32,761 bases of DNA from Clostridium sp. K13. Its GTDB lineage: Bacteria; Bacillota; Clostridia; Clostridiales; Clostridiaceae. The DNA is taken from contig NZ_JAASHM010000037.1 of NCBI RefSeq assembly GCF_019734195.1, forward strand, positions 1 to 32,761, read 5' to 3'. The notes under the pieces are model-generated. The model was given only the letters and a program-made list of their open reading frames with translations. It did not search any database and was not told the DNA's origin. Of this stretch, positions 24,122-32,761 are shown piece by piece. The number at the start of each line of letters is the position of its first letter. Position 1 is the stretch's first letter. The position numbers were made by a program, and so were the translations under genes.

Positions 24122-24264
24122 TTAGTACCTCCCATAAGTAATAGTTTTTAAATATATTTTATCATATATCTTTGAAAAATTAATATTAAAGTATTACTGT
24201 ATATATGTAGCAAAATATTTTGTATAATTATACTATAATGTGAAATAAATTAGGGGGATATTAC

Positions 24265-27200
24265 ATGGATAATCCATTTTTAGAAGAGTTTGATCAAAAA
24301 AATGTTATAGAATTACTTAAGAATATGGGATATATATATCTTTCACCAGAGGAATGTAATGCTGCTAGAGGGGAAAGACTTAAAGAGGTTATTTTAAAAG
24401 ACATAACAAGAAGTAAGTTAATGGAAATGAATAGCTTTGAGTATAAAGGTACAGTAAGAAAGTTTAGTTCTAGTAATATTAATAAAGCTATTGAAGCATT
24501 AGATATGCCATTAACAGAAGGTTTAATTAAGGTTAATGAAAAGATTTATGATGAAATTATTCTTAAGAAAAGCTTAGAAGAGTTTTTAGAGGATGGGACA
24601 AAGAAGAATTTTTCTCTGCAATACATAGATTGGGAAAATCCAAAAAATAATGTATTTCATTTTACGCAAGAATTTGTGGTAGAAAAACAAGATCAATCAA
24701 CTAAGGAAAAAACTAAGAGACCAGATATAGTTTTATTTGTTAACGGTATTCCTTTTTGCGTAATTGAATTAAAGGCAAGTTTAGTATCTTTAAAGCAAGG
24801 TATTTCTCAAATGATAGGAAATCAAAAGAAAGAGAATATTCCACATCTTTTTAAATATGTTCAATTAGTATTAGCAGGTAATACCAGAGAAGTTAGATAC
24901 GCCACTACAGGAACACCAGCTAAGTTCTGGGCTGTATGGAAAGAGGAAGAAAAGCTCGATGTTGAATCTTTAGTTACAGGAAGATTAGCAACTGAGCTTG
25001 ATAGAACAATTATATCTTTATTAAATTTAGATAGAGTTCTTGAAATAATTAGAGAATATACTTTATTTGATAATAATATTAAGAAGGTAGCAAGGTATCA
25101 ACAATACTTTGGAATTAAAAAGACATTAGAAAGAATTCAAACTTTTGATAATACAGGTAAAAGAAATGGTGGTCTTATTTGGCATACGCAGGGAAGTGGT
25201 AAGTCATTAACTATGGTTATGTTAGCTAGAGCATTAAGAAGAAGAATAAGTAATGCAAAAATAATAATAGTTACTGATAGAAAAGAATTAGATTCACAAA
25301 TTAAAAAGACCTTTATACAAAGTGGATTTAGTAATGATATTATACAAGCTGCAAGTGGAAGTCATTTAAATAGTCAATTATTAAGTAAGGAAAGCAAGAT
25401 AATTACTACTATAATTAATAAGTTTGATAAAGTATTTAATGTAGGTTCAAAAATAGATGATCCTAATATATTTGTTCTTGTAGATGAATCTCACAGAACT
25501 CAAAATGGACAACTTCATGCAAAGATGAGAAAGGTTTTCCCAAGTGGTTGTTATATAGGATTTACAGGAACACCACTTATGAAGAAAGAAAAAAATTCAT
25601 TTACCCAATTTGGTAAAGAAATTCATAGGTATACAATTAATCAAGCTGTAGATGATAAGGCAGTATTACCGTTATTATATGAAGGAAGATTAGTTGACCA
25701 ATGGATTAGTGATGAAGCTGGTCTTGAAAGAAAGTTTGAAATGATTTCTAGAAATCTTAATGAGGAACAAAAAGAAGATTTAAAACAAAAGTGGGGAAGA
25801 TTCCAAAAGGTTGCATCATCAGAGAGAAGATTAGAAATGATAGCTTTAGATATAAACGAGCATTACAAAAATACATGGCAGGGAACAGGATTTAAAGCTA
25901 TGCTTGCAACCTCTTCAAAGTTTGAGGCTATAAGATATCATCAAATATTTGAAATGTATGGAGATGTTAAAACAGCATTTGTTATATCATCTGCTGATAA
26001 CAGGGAAGGTAATGAAGATATTCATGATGAAAATAAACTATTAGTTCAAAAGGAACTAGAAAGAATAGTTAGAGAATACGGTAATCTTGATGATTATGAA
26101 ACTAAAATTAAAGAAGAGTTTTGTGATGGTGATGATGTAGAAATTTTAATTGTAGTAGATAAATTACTAACAGGTTTTGATGCACCAGTAGCTGTTGGTC
26201 TATATGTTGATAAAGAGTTGAAAGAACATAAATTGTTACAAGCTATAGCAAGAGTTAATAGATTATATGAAGGTAAAGACTACGGATATATTATTGATTA
26301 TAGAGGTCTTTTAGGTAACTTAGATAAAGCATTAACTTCATATAGTTCATTAGAAGGCTTTGATGAAGATGATATAAAGGGCGCAGTTATAGATATAAAG
26401 AAGCATTTAGATGAATTAAAAGCTAATTATTCATATTTAAAAGATATTTTTAATCCTATAAAAAACAAAGAGGATAAAGAAGAATACGAAATATATCTTG
26501 CAGATGAAAGTAAAAGACAAGATTTCTATGAAAGACTTAAGAATTATGCTAAGAGCTTAAATATATGTTTAGCTTCACAAGGTATATTAGATTTACTATC
26601 TAAACAAGAATTAGATAATTATAAGAAGGAATTAAAATTCTTTAGTAATTTAAGAAAAAGTGTAAGACTAAGATACCATGAAGAGGTTGACTTTGGTGAA
26701 TATGAAGAGCAAATGCAAAAGTTATTAGATACTTATATAAGTGCAAATGAAGTTAATAGACTTACAAAGCTAGTTAATATATTTGATGATAAAAACTTTG
26801 ATGAAGAGATTCAAAGAGTTCAAGGAAAAAGAGCAAAGGCAGATACAATAAGAAATGCAATAGATAAAGTTATTACTATGAAATATGATGAAAACCCAGC
26901 ATATTATGAAAACTTAAAGGATAGAATAAATAGAGTTCTTGAAGAGTATAGAAAAAAGAGAATTTCAGAAGAAGAATATCTAAATAGTATGAATGAAGTA
27001 ATGAATGATATAAGAAATGGATCAGTGGAAGAAACATATCCAGGACCAATTGCTAATAATAGAAGTGCCCAAGTTATTTATGATAACATCAAAGAAGATA
27101 TATATGAACCAATAGTAGCTAAGGTTGCAGAAGAGCAATCAGAATATATAGTTGCAAATACATCATTAGAATTTGATGAAATTATAAAAGGATATGCAGC

Positions 27201-27363
27201 AAAACCAGATTGGACTACAAATACTGATATTCATAATAAAATAAGTCAAGACTTAGAAGAGAAGCTTTGGGATATAGAAGATGAATATGGTGTATCTTTA
27301 GATACAGATAAAATATTAGAAAAAACAATAACAATATCTATTAGAAAATACGGAAATAGATAA
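24265..27363 (+). CDS. hsdR: Type I restriction-modification system, restriction subunit HsdR
   Basis: This 1032-residue translocase-nuclease pulls DNA and cuts it away from the unmethylated site. The N-terminal nuclease centre is PDIVLFVNGIPFCVIELKAS (about 153-172; D, E and K catalytic). SF2 helicase motifs follow: Walker A QGSGKS (near 310), DESHRTQ (near 407), GFTGTPL (motif III), then LLTGFDAP and QAIARVNR in the second RecA fold. The C-terminus is a long helical region that binds the methylase. Its own promoter must lie in the 143 nt divergent from the TIR gene, and GGGGGA precedes the ATG. Start and length fit the family. Confidence 0.93.
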   Translation: MDNPFLEEFDQKNVIELLKNMGYIYLSPEECNAARGERLKEVILKDITRSKLMEMNSFEYKGTVRKFSSSNINKAIEALDMPLTEGLIKVNEKIYDEIILKKSLEEFLEDGTKKNFSLQYIDWENPKNNVFHFTQEFVVEKQDQSTKEKTKRPDIVLFVNGIPFCVIELKASLVSLKQGISQMIGNQKKENIPHLFKYVQLVLAGNTREVRYATTGTPAKFWAVWKEEEKLDVESLVTGRLATELDRTIISLLNLDRVLEIIREYTLFDNNIKKVARYQQYFGIKKTLERIQTFDNTGKRNGGLIWHTQGSGKSLTMVMLARALRRRISNAKIIIVTDRKELDSQIKKTFIQSGFSNDIIQAASGSHLNSQLLSKESKIITTIINKFDKVFNVGSKIDDPNIFVLVDESHRTQNGQLHAKMRKVFPSGCYIGFTGTPLMKKEKNSFTQFGKEIHRYTINQAVDDKAVLPLLYEGRLVDQWISDEAGLERKFEMISRNLNEEQKEDLKQKWGRFQKVASSERRLEMIALDINEHYKNTWQGTGFKAMLATSSKFEAIRYHQIFEMYGDVKTAFVISSADNREGNEDIHDENKLLVQKELERIVREYGNLDDYETKIKEEFCDGDDVEILIVVDKLLTGFDAPVAVGLYVDKELKEHKLLQAIARVNRLYEGKDYGYIIDYRGLLGNLDKALTSYSSLEGFDEDDIKGAVIDIKKHLDELKANYSYLKDIFNPIKNKEDKEEYEIYLADESKRQDFYERLKNYAKSLNICLASQGILDLLSKQELDNYKKELKFFSNLRKSVRLRYHEEVDFGEYEEQMQKLLDTYISANEVNRLTKLVNIFDDKNFDEEIQRVQGKRAKADTIRNAIDKVITMKYDENPAYYENLKDRINRVLEEYRKKRISEEEYLNSMNEVMNDIRNGSVEETYPGPIANNRSAQVIYDNIKEDIYEPIVAKVAEEQSEYIVANTSLEFDEIIKGYAAKPDWTTNTDIHNKISQDLEEKLWDIEDEYGVSLDTDKILEKTITISIRKYGNR

Positions 27364-27437
27364 CTTATGATAAAACTTATATGTTTTTAATATAAGAATT
27401 AGTGAGTAAAGATGAAGTTATCATCTAGGAGAAAGCT

Positions 27438-28106
27438 ATGAAAGAGAAAATTGAAATTCATAAAAAGAAAGTAAAGAATGTAACATTAAAAGTTAAACGG
27501 GATGGAAGTATTCATTTAACAGTACCAGAAGCAGCTACAGATGATTATATAGAAAGAGTTATAGCTAATAAGGAAGAATGGATAGAGTCACAATTAAAAC
27601 ATTTTAATGAGAATTATAAGAAGCCTAAAGAAAAAGAAATGGTTAGTGGAGAGAGCTTTAAGTATCTTGGTAAGAACTATAGATTAAAGATAATTGAATC
27701 TAATGAAGAGTACGTAAGGCTATATAGAGGCTATATTGAAATCCATGTTAAGGATAAAAATAATACTGCTAAAAAGCAAGAGCTACTTAAAAAGTGGTAT
27801 CAAGAGAAAGCAAAAAAGAAGTTTGCAGAATTAGTACATGAATATGAACAGATAGTAAAAGAAGAGGTTAATAGTATTAGAGTTATAACAATGCAAACAA
27901 GATGGGGTAGCTGTAATGTTGAAAGAAAAAATATTAATCTAAATTTAGAGTTAATTAAAAAGCCACGTTATTGCATTGAATATGTAATACTTCATGAATT
28001 GGCACATTTAAAGTATCCTAATCATGGTAAGCAGTTTTGGGAGTATATGAGTGTACACATGCCTAATTGGGAGTGGAGAAAAAATAAGTTAGAGTCAATA
28101 AATTAA
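27438..28106 (+). CDS. YgjP-like zinc metallopeptidase (type I RM accessory)
   Basis: This 222-residue protein has the zinc-binding HELAHLKYPNHGKQFW (near 186; HExxH plus a third His). The upstream TRWGSC motif is characteristic of the YgjP/SprT-like (DUF45, M48-like) family. Such genes are often the last gene of type I restriction operons. A proteolytic role in regulating or clearing HsdR is proposed for comparable arrangements but not proven here. It follows hsdR by 74 nt with no terminator between, so cotranscription is likely. AGGAG precedes the ATG. Confidence 0.85.
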   Translation: MKEKIEIHKKKVKNVTLKVKRDGSIHLTVPEAATDDYIERVIANKEEWIESQLKHFNENYKKPKEKEMVSGESFKYLGKNYRLKIIESNEEYVRLYRGYIEIHVKDKNNTAKKQELLKKWYQEKAKKKFAELVHEYEQIVKEEVNSIRVITMQTRWGSCNVERKNINLNLELIKKPRYCIEYVILHELAHLKYPNHGKQFWEYMSVHMPNWEWRKNKLESIN

Positions 28107-28168
28107 ATATTATATAAATAAAAAATAAATAGAAGAATATATTAGATTTACATTAAGGGATGAGAGAT

Positions 28169-28825
28169 ATGTATGAATTAATAACACAAAATGAAGCAAA
28201 TAGAATTAAGCAGATATTAAATGAAACTGGATTAAAAGAAGATATTAATATAGAAGTATTAAATGGTAAATATAAAATTAATGCTTTTAATATTACAGAG
28301 AGCTTTAAGACAGAACGTTATGAATATGATATGGATGAATTTTATTTAATGGACAAAACCAATAAGTATGATGTTCTAGAGTATAAAAATAAATTGTATG
28401 AAGTGTTTGTAAATTTGGGAGAGTGGGCATATAAAACAGAATTGAAAAATAGTCACATTACAGTAGGTTCATCTAAATTTCATGACTATAGTTTTCAATT
28501 AGAATTATCTCAAGCAATTAAAGATAAAGAAAATATTTATATTGTAAAAAATATAACTAATTTATCTGGTAAAGGGGCCTTGGTTAGATTATATAGAGGT
28601 TTAGGTAAGGATAGAGCTAAAAAGGAAAAGAGAAGAGAAAGATTTGTAGAAGAGTTTAATAGTGAAATATTAAAATATGAAGGTAAAGAGTGGATAGTTA
28701 TATCAAAGATATCATTAAAGGATTTATTTGATGATAATAAGGGTAAGGATATTTTTTATGATTTATTAATTTCAATATTAAAGGCAATGCTTTTAGTAGA
28801 AGGAATTGGAGATATAGAGATATAA
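28169..28825 (+). CDS. Hypothetical protein downstream of the type I RM operon
   Basis: This 218-residue protein is not recognised. It is hydrophilic, mixed alpha/beta, and begins YELITQNEANRIKQIL. A basic segment GKDRAKKEKRRERF (near 150-165) might contact nucleic acid or an acidic partner. No membrane segment, nuclease or NTPase motif is visible. ATG 28160 directly abuts AAGGG, so ATG 28169, with 9-nt spacing, is the better start. It follows the metallopeptidase gene by about 60 nt on the same strand and is probably part of the defence transcript. Confidence 0.6.
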   Translation: MYELITQNEANRIKQILNETGLKEDINIEVLNGKYKINAFNITESFKTERYEYDMDEFYLMDKTNKYDVLEYKNKLYEVFVNLGEWAYKTELKNSHITVGSSKFHDYSFQLELSQAIKDKENIYIVKNITNLSGKGALVRLYRGLGKDRAKKEKRRERFVEEFNSEILKYEGKEWIVISKISLKDLFDDNKGKDIFYDLLISILKAMLLVEGIGDIEI

Positions 28826-29071
28826 AATTATGGCGGATATAAAATATGAAATAAAAGAAACAGTTGGTGTTATATGAAAAAGGCCTCTAGATTTCATACA
28901 CTATTTGAGAACTAGAGACCTCATACCAGTTTATAAATAGTAAATTGGCATGTTAATTTATTACTGAAAGTTAAAAGAACATCAAGACGAAGCCACTAAA
29001 AGTATAGGTTAATGCATTTGAGTTGGGGTACCATTTATTTTTAATAATAAATAGTATAAGGAGAATTTAAA

Positions 29072-30484
29072 TTGAGAGAAGATAAATTAAAATCTTTTGA
29101 TGATGATATATACAATAGAAAAGTAATAGCAGAAAATTTGACTAAAATAATAGAAGTACAAGAAGAACCTATGGTAATTTCATTGGATTCTGAATGGGGG
29201 ACAGGAAAAACTACCTTTGTTACTATGTGGAAAGATTTATTAGATAATGATGAAAAATATAGCTCTAAATTTAACACTTTATATTTTAATGCTTGGGAGA
29301 ATGATTATATAACAGATCCTCTACTTGCTTTAGTTTCAGAAATAGAAGCAGAGATAAAAAGAGAGGATAGTAAGTTTAAGAAGAATTTTAATAAAGTAAA
29401 ACAAGTAATTCTACCAATGGCCAAATTAGTAACAAAGGTTGGCGTTAAAGTCGGAACTGCAGGAGTGTTGGATTTAGACAAGGTTAATTTAGGGGACTAT
29501 ACAGAAGATACAATAATGGATTTAGCAAGTAAATTAGGTGAATTCTCTATAAAGGAGATAGTAGCAAGTAAAAGTATAAGAACTAAATTCAAGGAAGTAA
29601 TGAGTGAGTATCAAAAAGAAAATGGTAAAAAAATAATATTCTTTATAGATGAATTAGATAGATGTAGACCAACATTTGCTATAGAACTATTAGAAGTTAT
29701 AAAGCATTTATTTAATATAGATAACTGTATATTTATTATTTCAATAGATAAGGAGCAATTATCACATTCAGTATCAACAATATATGGTCAGAATATGGAT
29801 ACAATAGGGTATTTAAGAAGATTTTTTGACTTAGATTATAGATTACCAAAACTTGATGTGCATATGTATATGGATAATAGAAATGAAGTTGTATTAAAAG
29901 GTTACTACAACGTAGAATTATTTAAAATGCTACTAAAAGAGGTATTTATTAATGAACAATTCTCATTAAGAGACATTGATAAAGCACATTACTATATTAA
30001 ACTACTATTACCATTAGTTACGGAGTTTAATAAAGATAGTAAATATAATTCTGTATACATAGCTACTATAAGTTATTTATATGCAATTTTAATAGCAATG
30101 AAGATTAAAAAAACTGTATTATATAGAAAAATAATTGATGGAGAATATAATGTTGAAGAAATTTTAAAGGATATTAATATTGTAAATTTGGACCATTACA
30201 AAGAAGTAAGAATAGGTGGTTGGCACAATAAACCATTACAAGAAGTAATAAAACCCGCTTTAGAAATATTTTTAAAAGTTAATCTGAAATATAAAAAAGA
30301 AGGTTATATATATTGTAGTGAAGAGTATCAGTATGCTGTAGGTATAAAGAATACAAATGGAGGATTTGGTTGGGACAATGTATTTGAAATGGAGTATTTA
30401 TTTAATGATAAAAAATTAAATATTATTGATAAGCTAGAATTTATTGAAGCATTTTCTAATCAATGTATAGGGGGAAGTGAGTAA
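29072..30484 (+). CDS. KAP-family P-loop NTPase
   Basis: This 470-residue protein starts at TTG with AGGAG 9 nt before it. It has a KAP-type P-loop: LDSEWGTGKTTF (Walker A near 43-50), a conserved FNAWENDY, and a Walker B with FFIDELDRCRP (near 191) followed by IDNCIFIISIDKEQL. KAP NTPases are STAND-like ATPases; several are anti-phage components or membrane-associated scaffolds. The usual KAP membrane insert is short or absent here: only one mild Gly/Val/Leu-rich region near 115-135. The gene is separated from its neighbours and may be a stand-alone defence module. Its effector is not obvious. Confidence 0.8.
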   Translation: MREDKLKSFDDDIYNRKVIAENLTKIIEVQEEPMVISLDSEWGTGKTTFVTMWKDLLDNDEKYSSKFNTLYFNAWENDYITDPLLALVSEIEAEIKREDSKFKKNFNKVKQVILPMAKLVTKVGVKVGTAGVLDLDKVNLGDYTEDTIMDLASKLGEFSIKEIVASKSIRTKFKEVMSEYQKENGKKIIFFIDELDRCRPTFAIELLEVIKHLFNIDNCIFIISIDKEQLSHSVSTIYGQNMDTIGYLRRFFDLDYRLPKLDVHMYMDNRNEVVLKGYYNVELFKMLLKEVFINEQFSLRDIDKAHYYIKLLLPLVTEFNKDSKYNSVYIATISYLYAILIAMKIKKTVLYRKIIDGEYNVEEILKDINIVNLDHYKEVRIGGWHNKPLQEVIKPALEIFLKVNLKYKKEGYIYCSEEYQYAVGIKNTNGGFGWDNVFEMEYLFNDKKLNIIDKLEFIEAFSNQCIGGSE

Positions 30485-30658
30485 GGATAAAGTTAGATTA
30501 GTTAGAGAAGAACTTTAATAGTTTGTCAATATATTTTAGTAAAAAGTTCAATACTACGTAGATAAGTTAATAGCACTAAATAATTTCAACTTATTGTTTA
30601 ATCAACATAAAAGTTAGGATATAATAAAAGGTAAGAAAGAAAGTGGAGGTAAGGCAAA

Positions 30659-32359
30659 ATGGAGCAAAAACCACTTCCAATAGGAATAGATAATTTTGAA
30701 AAGCTAATAACAAGAGGATATTACTTTGTAGATAAAACACTTCTTATAAAAGATTTATTAGATAATAAAGCAGATGTAAATTTATTTACTAGACCAAGGA
30801 GGTTTGGTAAGACATTAAATATCAGCATGCTTCAATATTATTTTGAAGATAGAAGAGATGAATTTACTGGAGAGAAAATAGATAACTCTTATCTTTTTGA
30901 AGGATTAAATATAAAGGCAGAAGGTGAAAAATATACTAAGGATATGGGTAAATATCCTGTAATTAATCTTTCACTTAAATCAGCAAAGCAAAGAAGTTTG
31001 GATTTAGCATTTCAATGCATCAGAGAAGAAATTTCAAATGAATTTAAAAGACATAAATATATAATAGAAAGTGATGTATTAAAAGCTGAAAAAGAACATT
31101 TTATGAAAATTGTAAATAATGATAAGGATATGTCATTATATATTACAGCACTAAAATTCCTAAGTAATTGCTTAAATAAATATCACAATGAAAAAGTAAT
31201 AATTTTAATAGATGAATATGATGTACCTTTAGAAAATGCATTTTTTGAGGGATTTTATAATGAAATGATAAGCTTTATAAGATCACTATTTGAATCAGCA
31301 TTAAAAACAAATCCATCATTAGAGTTTTCAGTAATTACAGGTTGCTTACGTATTTCAAAAGAAAGTATTTTTACTGGATTAAATAACTTGAAAATTATAT
31401 CAATTTTAGATGATAGATATGCAGAGCATTTTGGATTTACAGATGAAGAGGTTGTAAAAATTTGTGATGATTATAATATGCAACATAAGTATGAAACTAT
31501 AAAGCAGTGGTTCAATGGATATATATTTGGAGAAACAAATGTATATAATCCATGGAGTGTAATGCAATATGTTGATGACTTAAAGGCTAATATCAATAAG
31601 TTACCTAAATCATATTGGGCAAATACAAGCTCAAATAGTATAGTAAAAAGTCTTATAGAAAGAGCAGATGATATAACAAAAGGTGAAATAGAGGCTTTAA
31701 TAGAAGGTAAAACTATAGAAAAACCAGTACATGAAGATATAACCTACGAAGATGTTTATGATAATTTAGATAACTTATGGAACTTTATGTTCTTTACAGG
31801 GTATTTCAAAAAGATAAGTGAAAGAATGGATGAAAATACTCAAGAAAATTTTGTAGAGCTAGCAATACCAAACCTAGAAGTTAAGTATATCTTTAGAACA
31901 AAGATACTTAAGTGGTTTAATGAAAAGATAAAGAGTGAAGATTTATCTATTCTTTATACCTCAATTATAAACGGAGAAGTTGATGTATTTCAAAAAGAAG
32001 TAAATAGATTATTGAAGAAGACAATAAGTTTTAATGATGCATATGAAAACTTTTATCATGGATTTATGATAGGATTATTATCACATATGGATGGTTACAT
32101 TGTAAAATCAAACAGAGAAACTGGTGATGGAAGATGTGATATTTATATAAAACCACTATCAATTTTTGATAAAGCAGTAATAATTGAAATGAAGGTTTGT
32201 GATAAACCAAAAGAACTATTTACAAAGCCACAAGATGCTCTGCAGCAAATTGAAGATAAGAAATATGCATATGAGCTTAATGAAAGCGGTTATGAAGATA
32301 TTATAAAGTATGGAATGGCTTTTTATAGAAAAGACTGTCTTATAAAAATAAAAGAGTAG
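30659..32359 (+). CDS. AAA-ATPase-like protein with C-terminal PD-(D/E)XK nuclease domain
   Basis: This 566-residue protein belongs to the AAA-ATPase_like plus PDDEXK_9 family common in Clostridia and Bacteroidetes. The N-terminus carries LPIGIDNFEKLI and YYFVDKTLLIKDLL, then the Walker A-like FTRPRRFGKT (near 44-52). A Walker B-like IILIDEYDVPLE follows near 181. The C-terminal GDGRCDIYI and AVIIEMKV (near 488-512) give the D and ExK of a nuclease fold. Members are multicopy and of uncertain function, with a defence or mobile-element role suspected. GGAGG precedes ATG 30659. A perfect hairpin terminator follows. Confidence 0.85.
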   Translation: MEQKPLPIGIDNFEKLITRGYYFVDKTLLIKDLLDNKADVNLFTRPRRFGKTLNISMLQYYFEDRRDEFTGEKIDNSYLFEGLNIKAEGEKYTKDMGKYPVINLSLKSAKQRSLDLAFQCIREEISNEFKRHKYIIESDVLKAEKEHFMKIVNNDKDMSLYITALKFLSNCLNKYHNEKVIILIDEYDVPLENAFFEGFYNEMISFIRSLFESALKTNPSLEFSVITGCLRISKESIFTGLNNLKIISILDDRYAEHFGFTDEEVVKICDDYNMQHKYETIKQWFNGYIFGETNVYNPWSVMQYVDDLKANINKLPKSYWANTSSNSIVKSLIERADDITKGEIEALIEGKTIEKPVHEDITYEDVYDNLDNLWNFMFFTGYFKKISERMDENTQENFVELAIPNLEVKYIFRTKILKWFNEKIKSEDLSILYTSIINGEVDVFQKEVNRLLKKTISFNDAYENFYHGFMIGLLSHMDGYIVKSNRETGDGRCDIYIKPLSIFDKAVIIEMKVCDKPKELFTKPQDALQQIEDKKYAYELNESGYEDIIKYGMAFYRKDCLIKIKE

Positions 32360-32374
32360 TAGCTAAATTTCAAG

Positions 32375-32406
32375 AAAAGAACTAGGATAATACACCTAGT
32401 TCTTTT
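32375..32406 (+). terminator. Terminator after the AAA/PD-(D/E)XK gene
   Basis: AAAAGAACTAGG (32375-32386) pairs perfectly with CCTAGTTCTTTT (32395-32406). Confidence 0.85.
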
Positions 32407-32478
32407 AATTTATAGTATGATTCTCTTTATATATGTTGATTATTAGATAAGCAGTTAGATACTGTCTTTTCTGATACA

Positions 32479-32748
32479 TTAATGGTCTTTTAAAAATATA
32501 TAATCAACATTAAGAATTTCTGCTATTTCTTTTATAGTTTCTATTTTAGGGAATCTATTTCCTTGTTCCCAATTACATATACTAGTAAAGCTATAATTTA
32601 AGAGTTTAGCAAATTCACGTTGATTTAGATTCCTTTCTATTCGAAGATACCTTAACTTTTCACCGAATGTACCTAATTTGAGGTTTTTGTAAATGATAAT
32701 ATAACAATGAACAGAAAATGGAAAATAAAAATGTACAAAAATGATCAT
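32479..32748 (-). CDS. XRE-family HTH protein, start uncertain
   Basis: The last 60 residues form a Cro/CI-type helix-turn-helix: LGTFGEKLRYLRIERNLNQ, then REFAKLLNYSFTSICNWEQG and IAEILNVDYIFL. The first 25 residues are hydrophobic and unlike XRE proteins. The only in-frame start is ATG 32748, near the window end, with a weak AGGA site. It may be a shortened fragment of a longer HTH protein or a rare membrane-tagged form. The DNA target is unknown. Confidence 0.5.
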   Translation of the reverse strand: MIIFVHFYFPFSVHCYIIIYKNLKLGTFGEKLRYLRIERNLNQREFAKLLNYSFTSICNWEQGNRFPKIETIKEIAEILNVDYIFLKDH

Positions 32749-32761
32749 TAGTTATATCCTA

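Noticed and set aside
28880..28920. CTCTAG...CTAGAG inverted repeat as a terminator
   Set aside because: The loop is long, the stem short, and no T-run follows. The rest of 28826-29071 shows nothing identifiable.

Overview
The window is chromosomal DNA of a low-GC Gram-positive anaerobe, most likely Clostridium sensu lato. The base composition is very AT-rich, arginine is mostly AGA, ribosome-binding sites are strong (AGGAGG-like), GTG and TTG starts occur, and the families are clostridial (YvrJ/DUF1659/DUF2922 cluster, PyrK-like flavoprotein, AAA-ATPase-like/PD-(D/E)XK protein). No rRNA, tRNA or CRISPR array was seen.

Layout. (1) 1-4760, housekeeping: a Nudix hydrolase, an APC amino-acid permease, and an overlapping pair of Cys-rich flavoproteins. 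(2) 4944-7642: the frameshifted remnant of a rolling-circle (HUH) replication protein, a membrane protein of unknown function and an EcsC-family protein. (3) 7645-16347, an unusual island. On its edges are small genes (DUF2922, DUF1659, YvrJ, a possible ribbon-helix-helix protein, a small Cys protein), a sigma-70-family factor and a LysM amidase. Most share a motif close to AAACCATATATATT just upstream of their ribosome-binding sites. Inside are a Fic-fold protein lacking the catalytic His, a membrane-anchored GNAT, and a LexA-type winged helix fused to a degenerate Nudix domain, with a LexA-like box between its -35 and -10. The two long gene-free stretches (10.34-11.95 kb and 12.72-14.19 kb) are not featureless. 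They hold four related structured elements, two on each strand, arranged as a large inverted array around the GNAT gene. Two are about 570 nt and look like large ornate non-coding RNAs. (4) 16.4-32.4 kb, a defence island: McrBC, an IS3 remnant, a type I restriction-modification system whose hsdMS and hsdR are split by an opposite-strand TIR gene, a YgjP-like metallopeptidase, an unknown protein, a KAP NTPase and an AAA/PD-(D/E)XK protein. An HTH gene closes the window.

How it may work together (inference). The sigma factor probably drives the small-gene regulon, including the amidase and the holin-like YvrJ, through the shared motif. The LexA-Nudix protein probably controls its own promoter and perhaps others in response to a nucleotide or damage signal. 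The paired RNA elements are the strongest candidate for an undescribed component. The 16-32 kb block is a multi-layer anti-phage island: McrBC acts on modified DNA, type I RM on unmodified DNA, and the TIR protein is a likely NAD-depleting effector.
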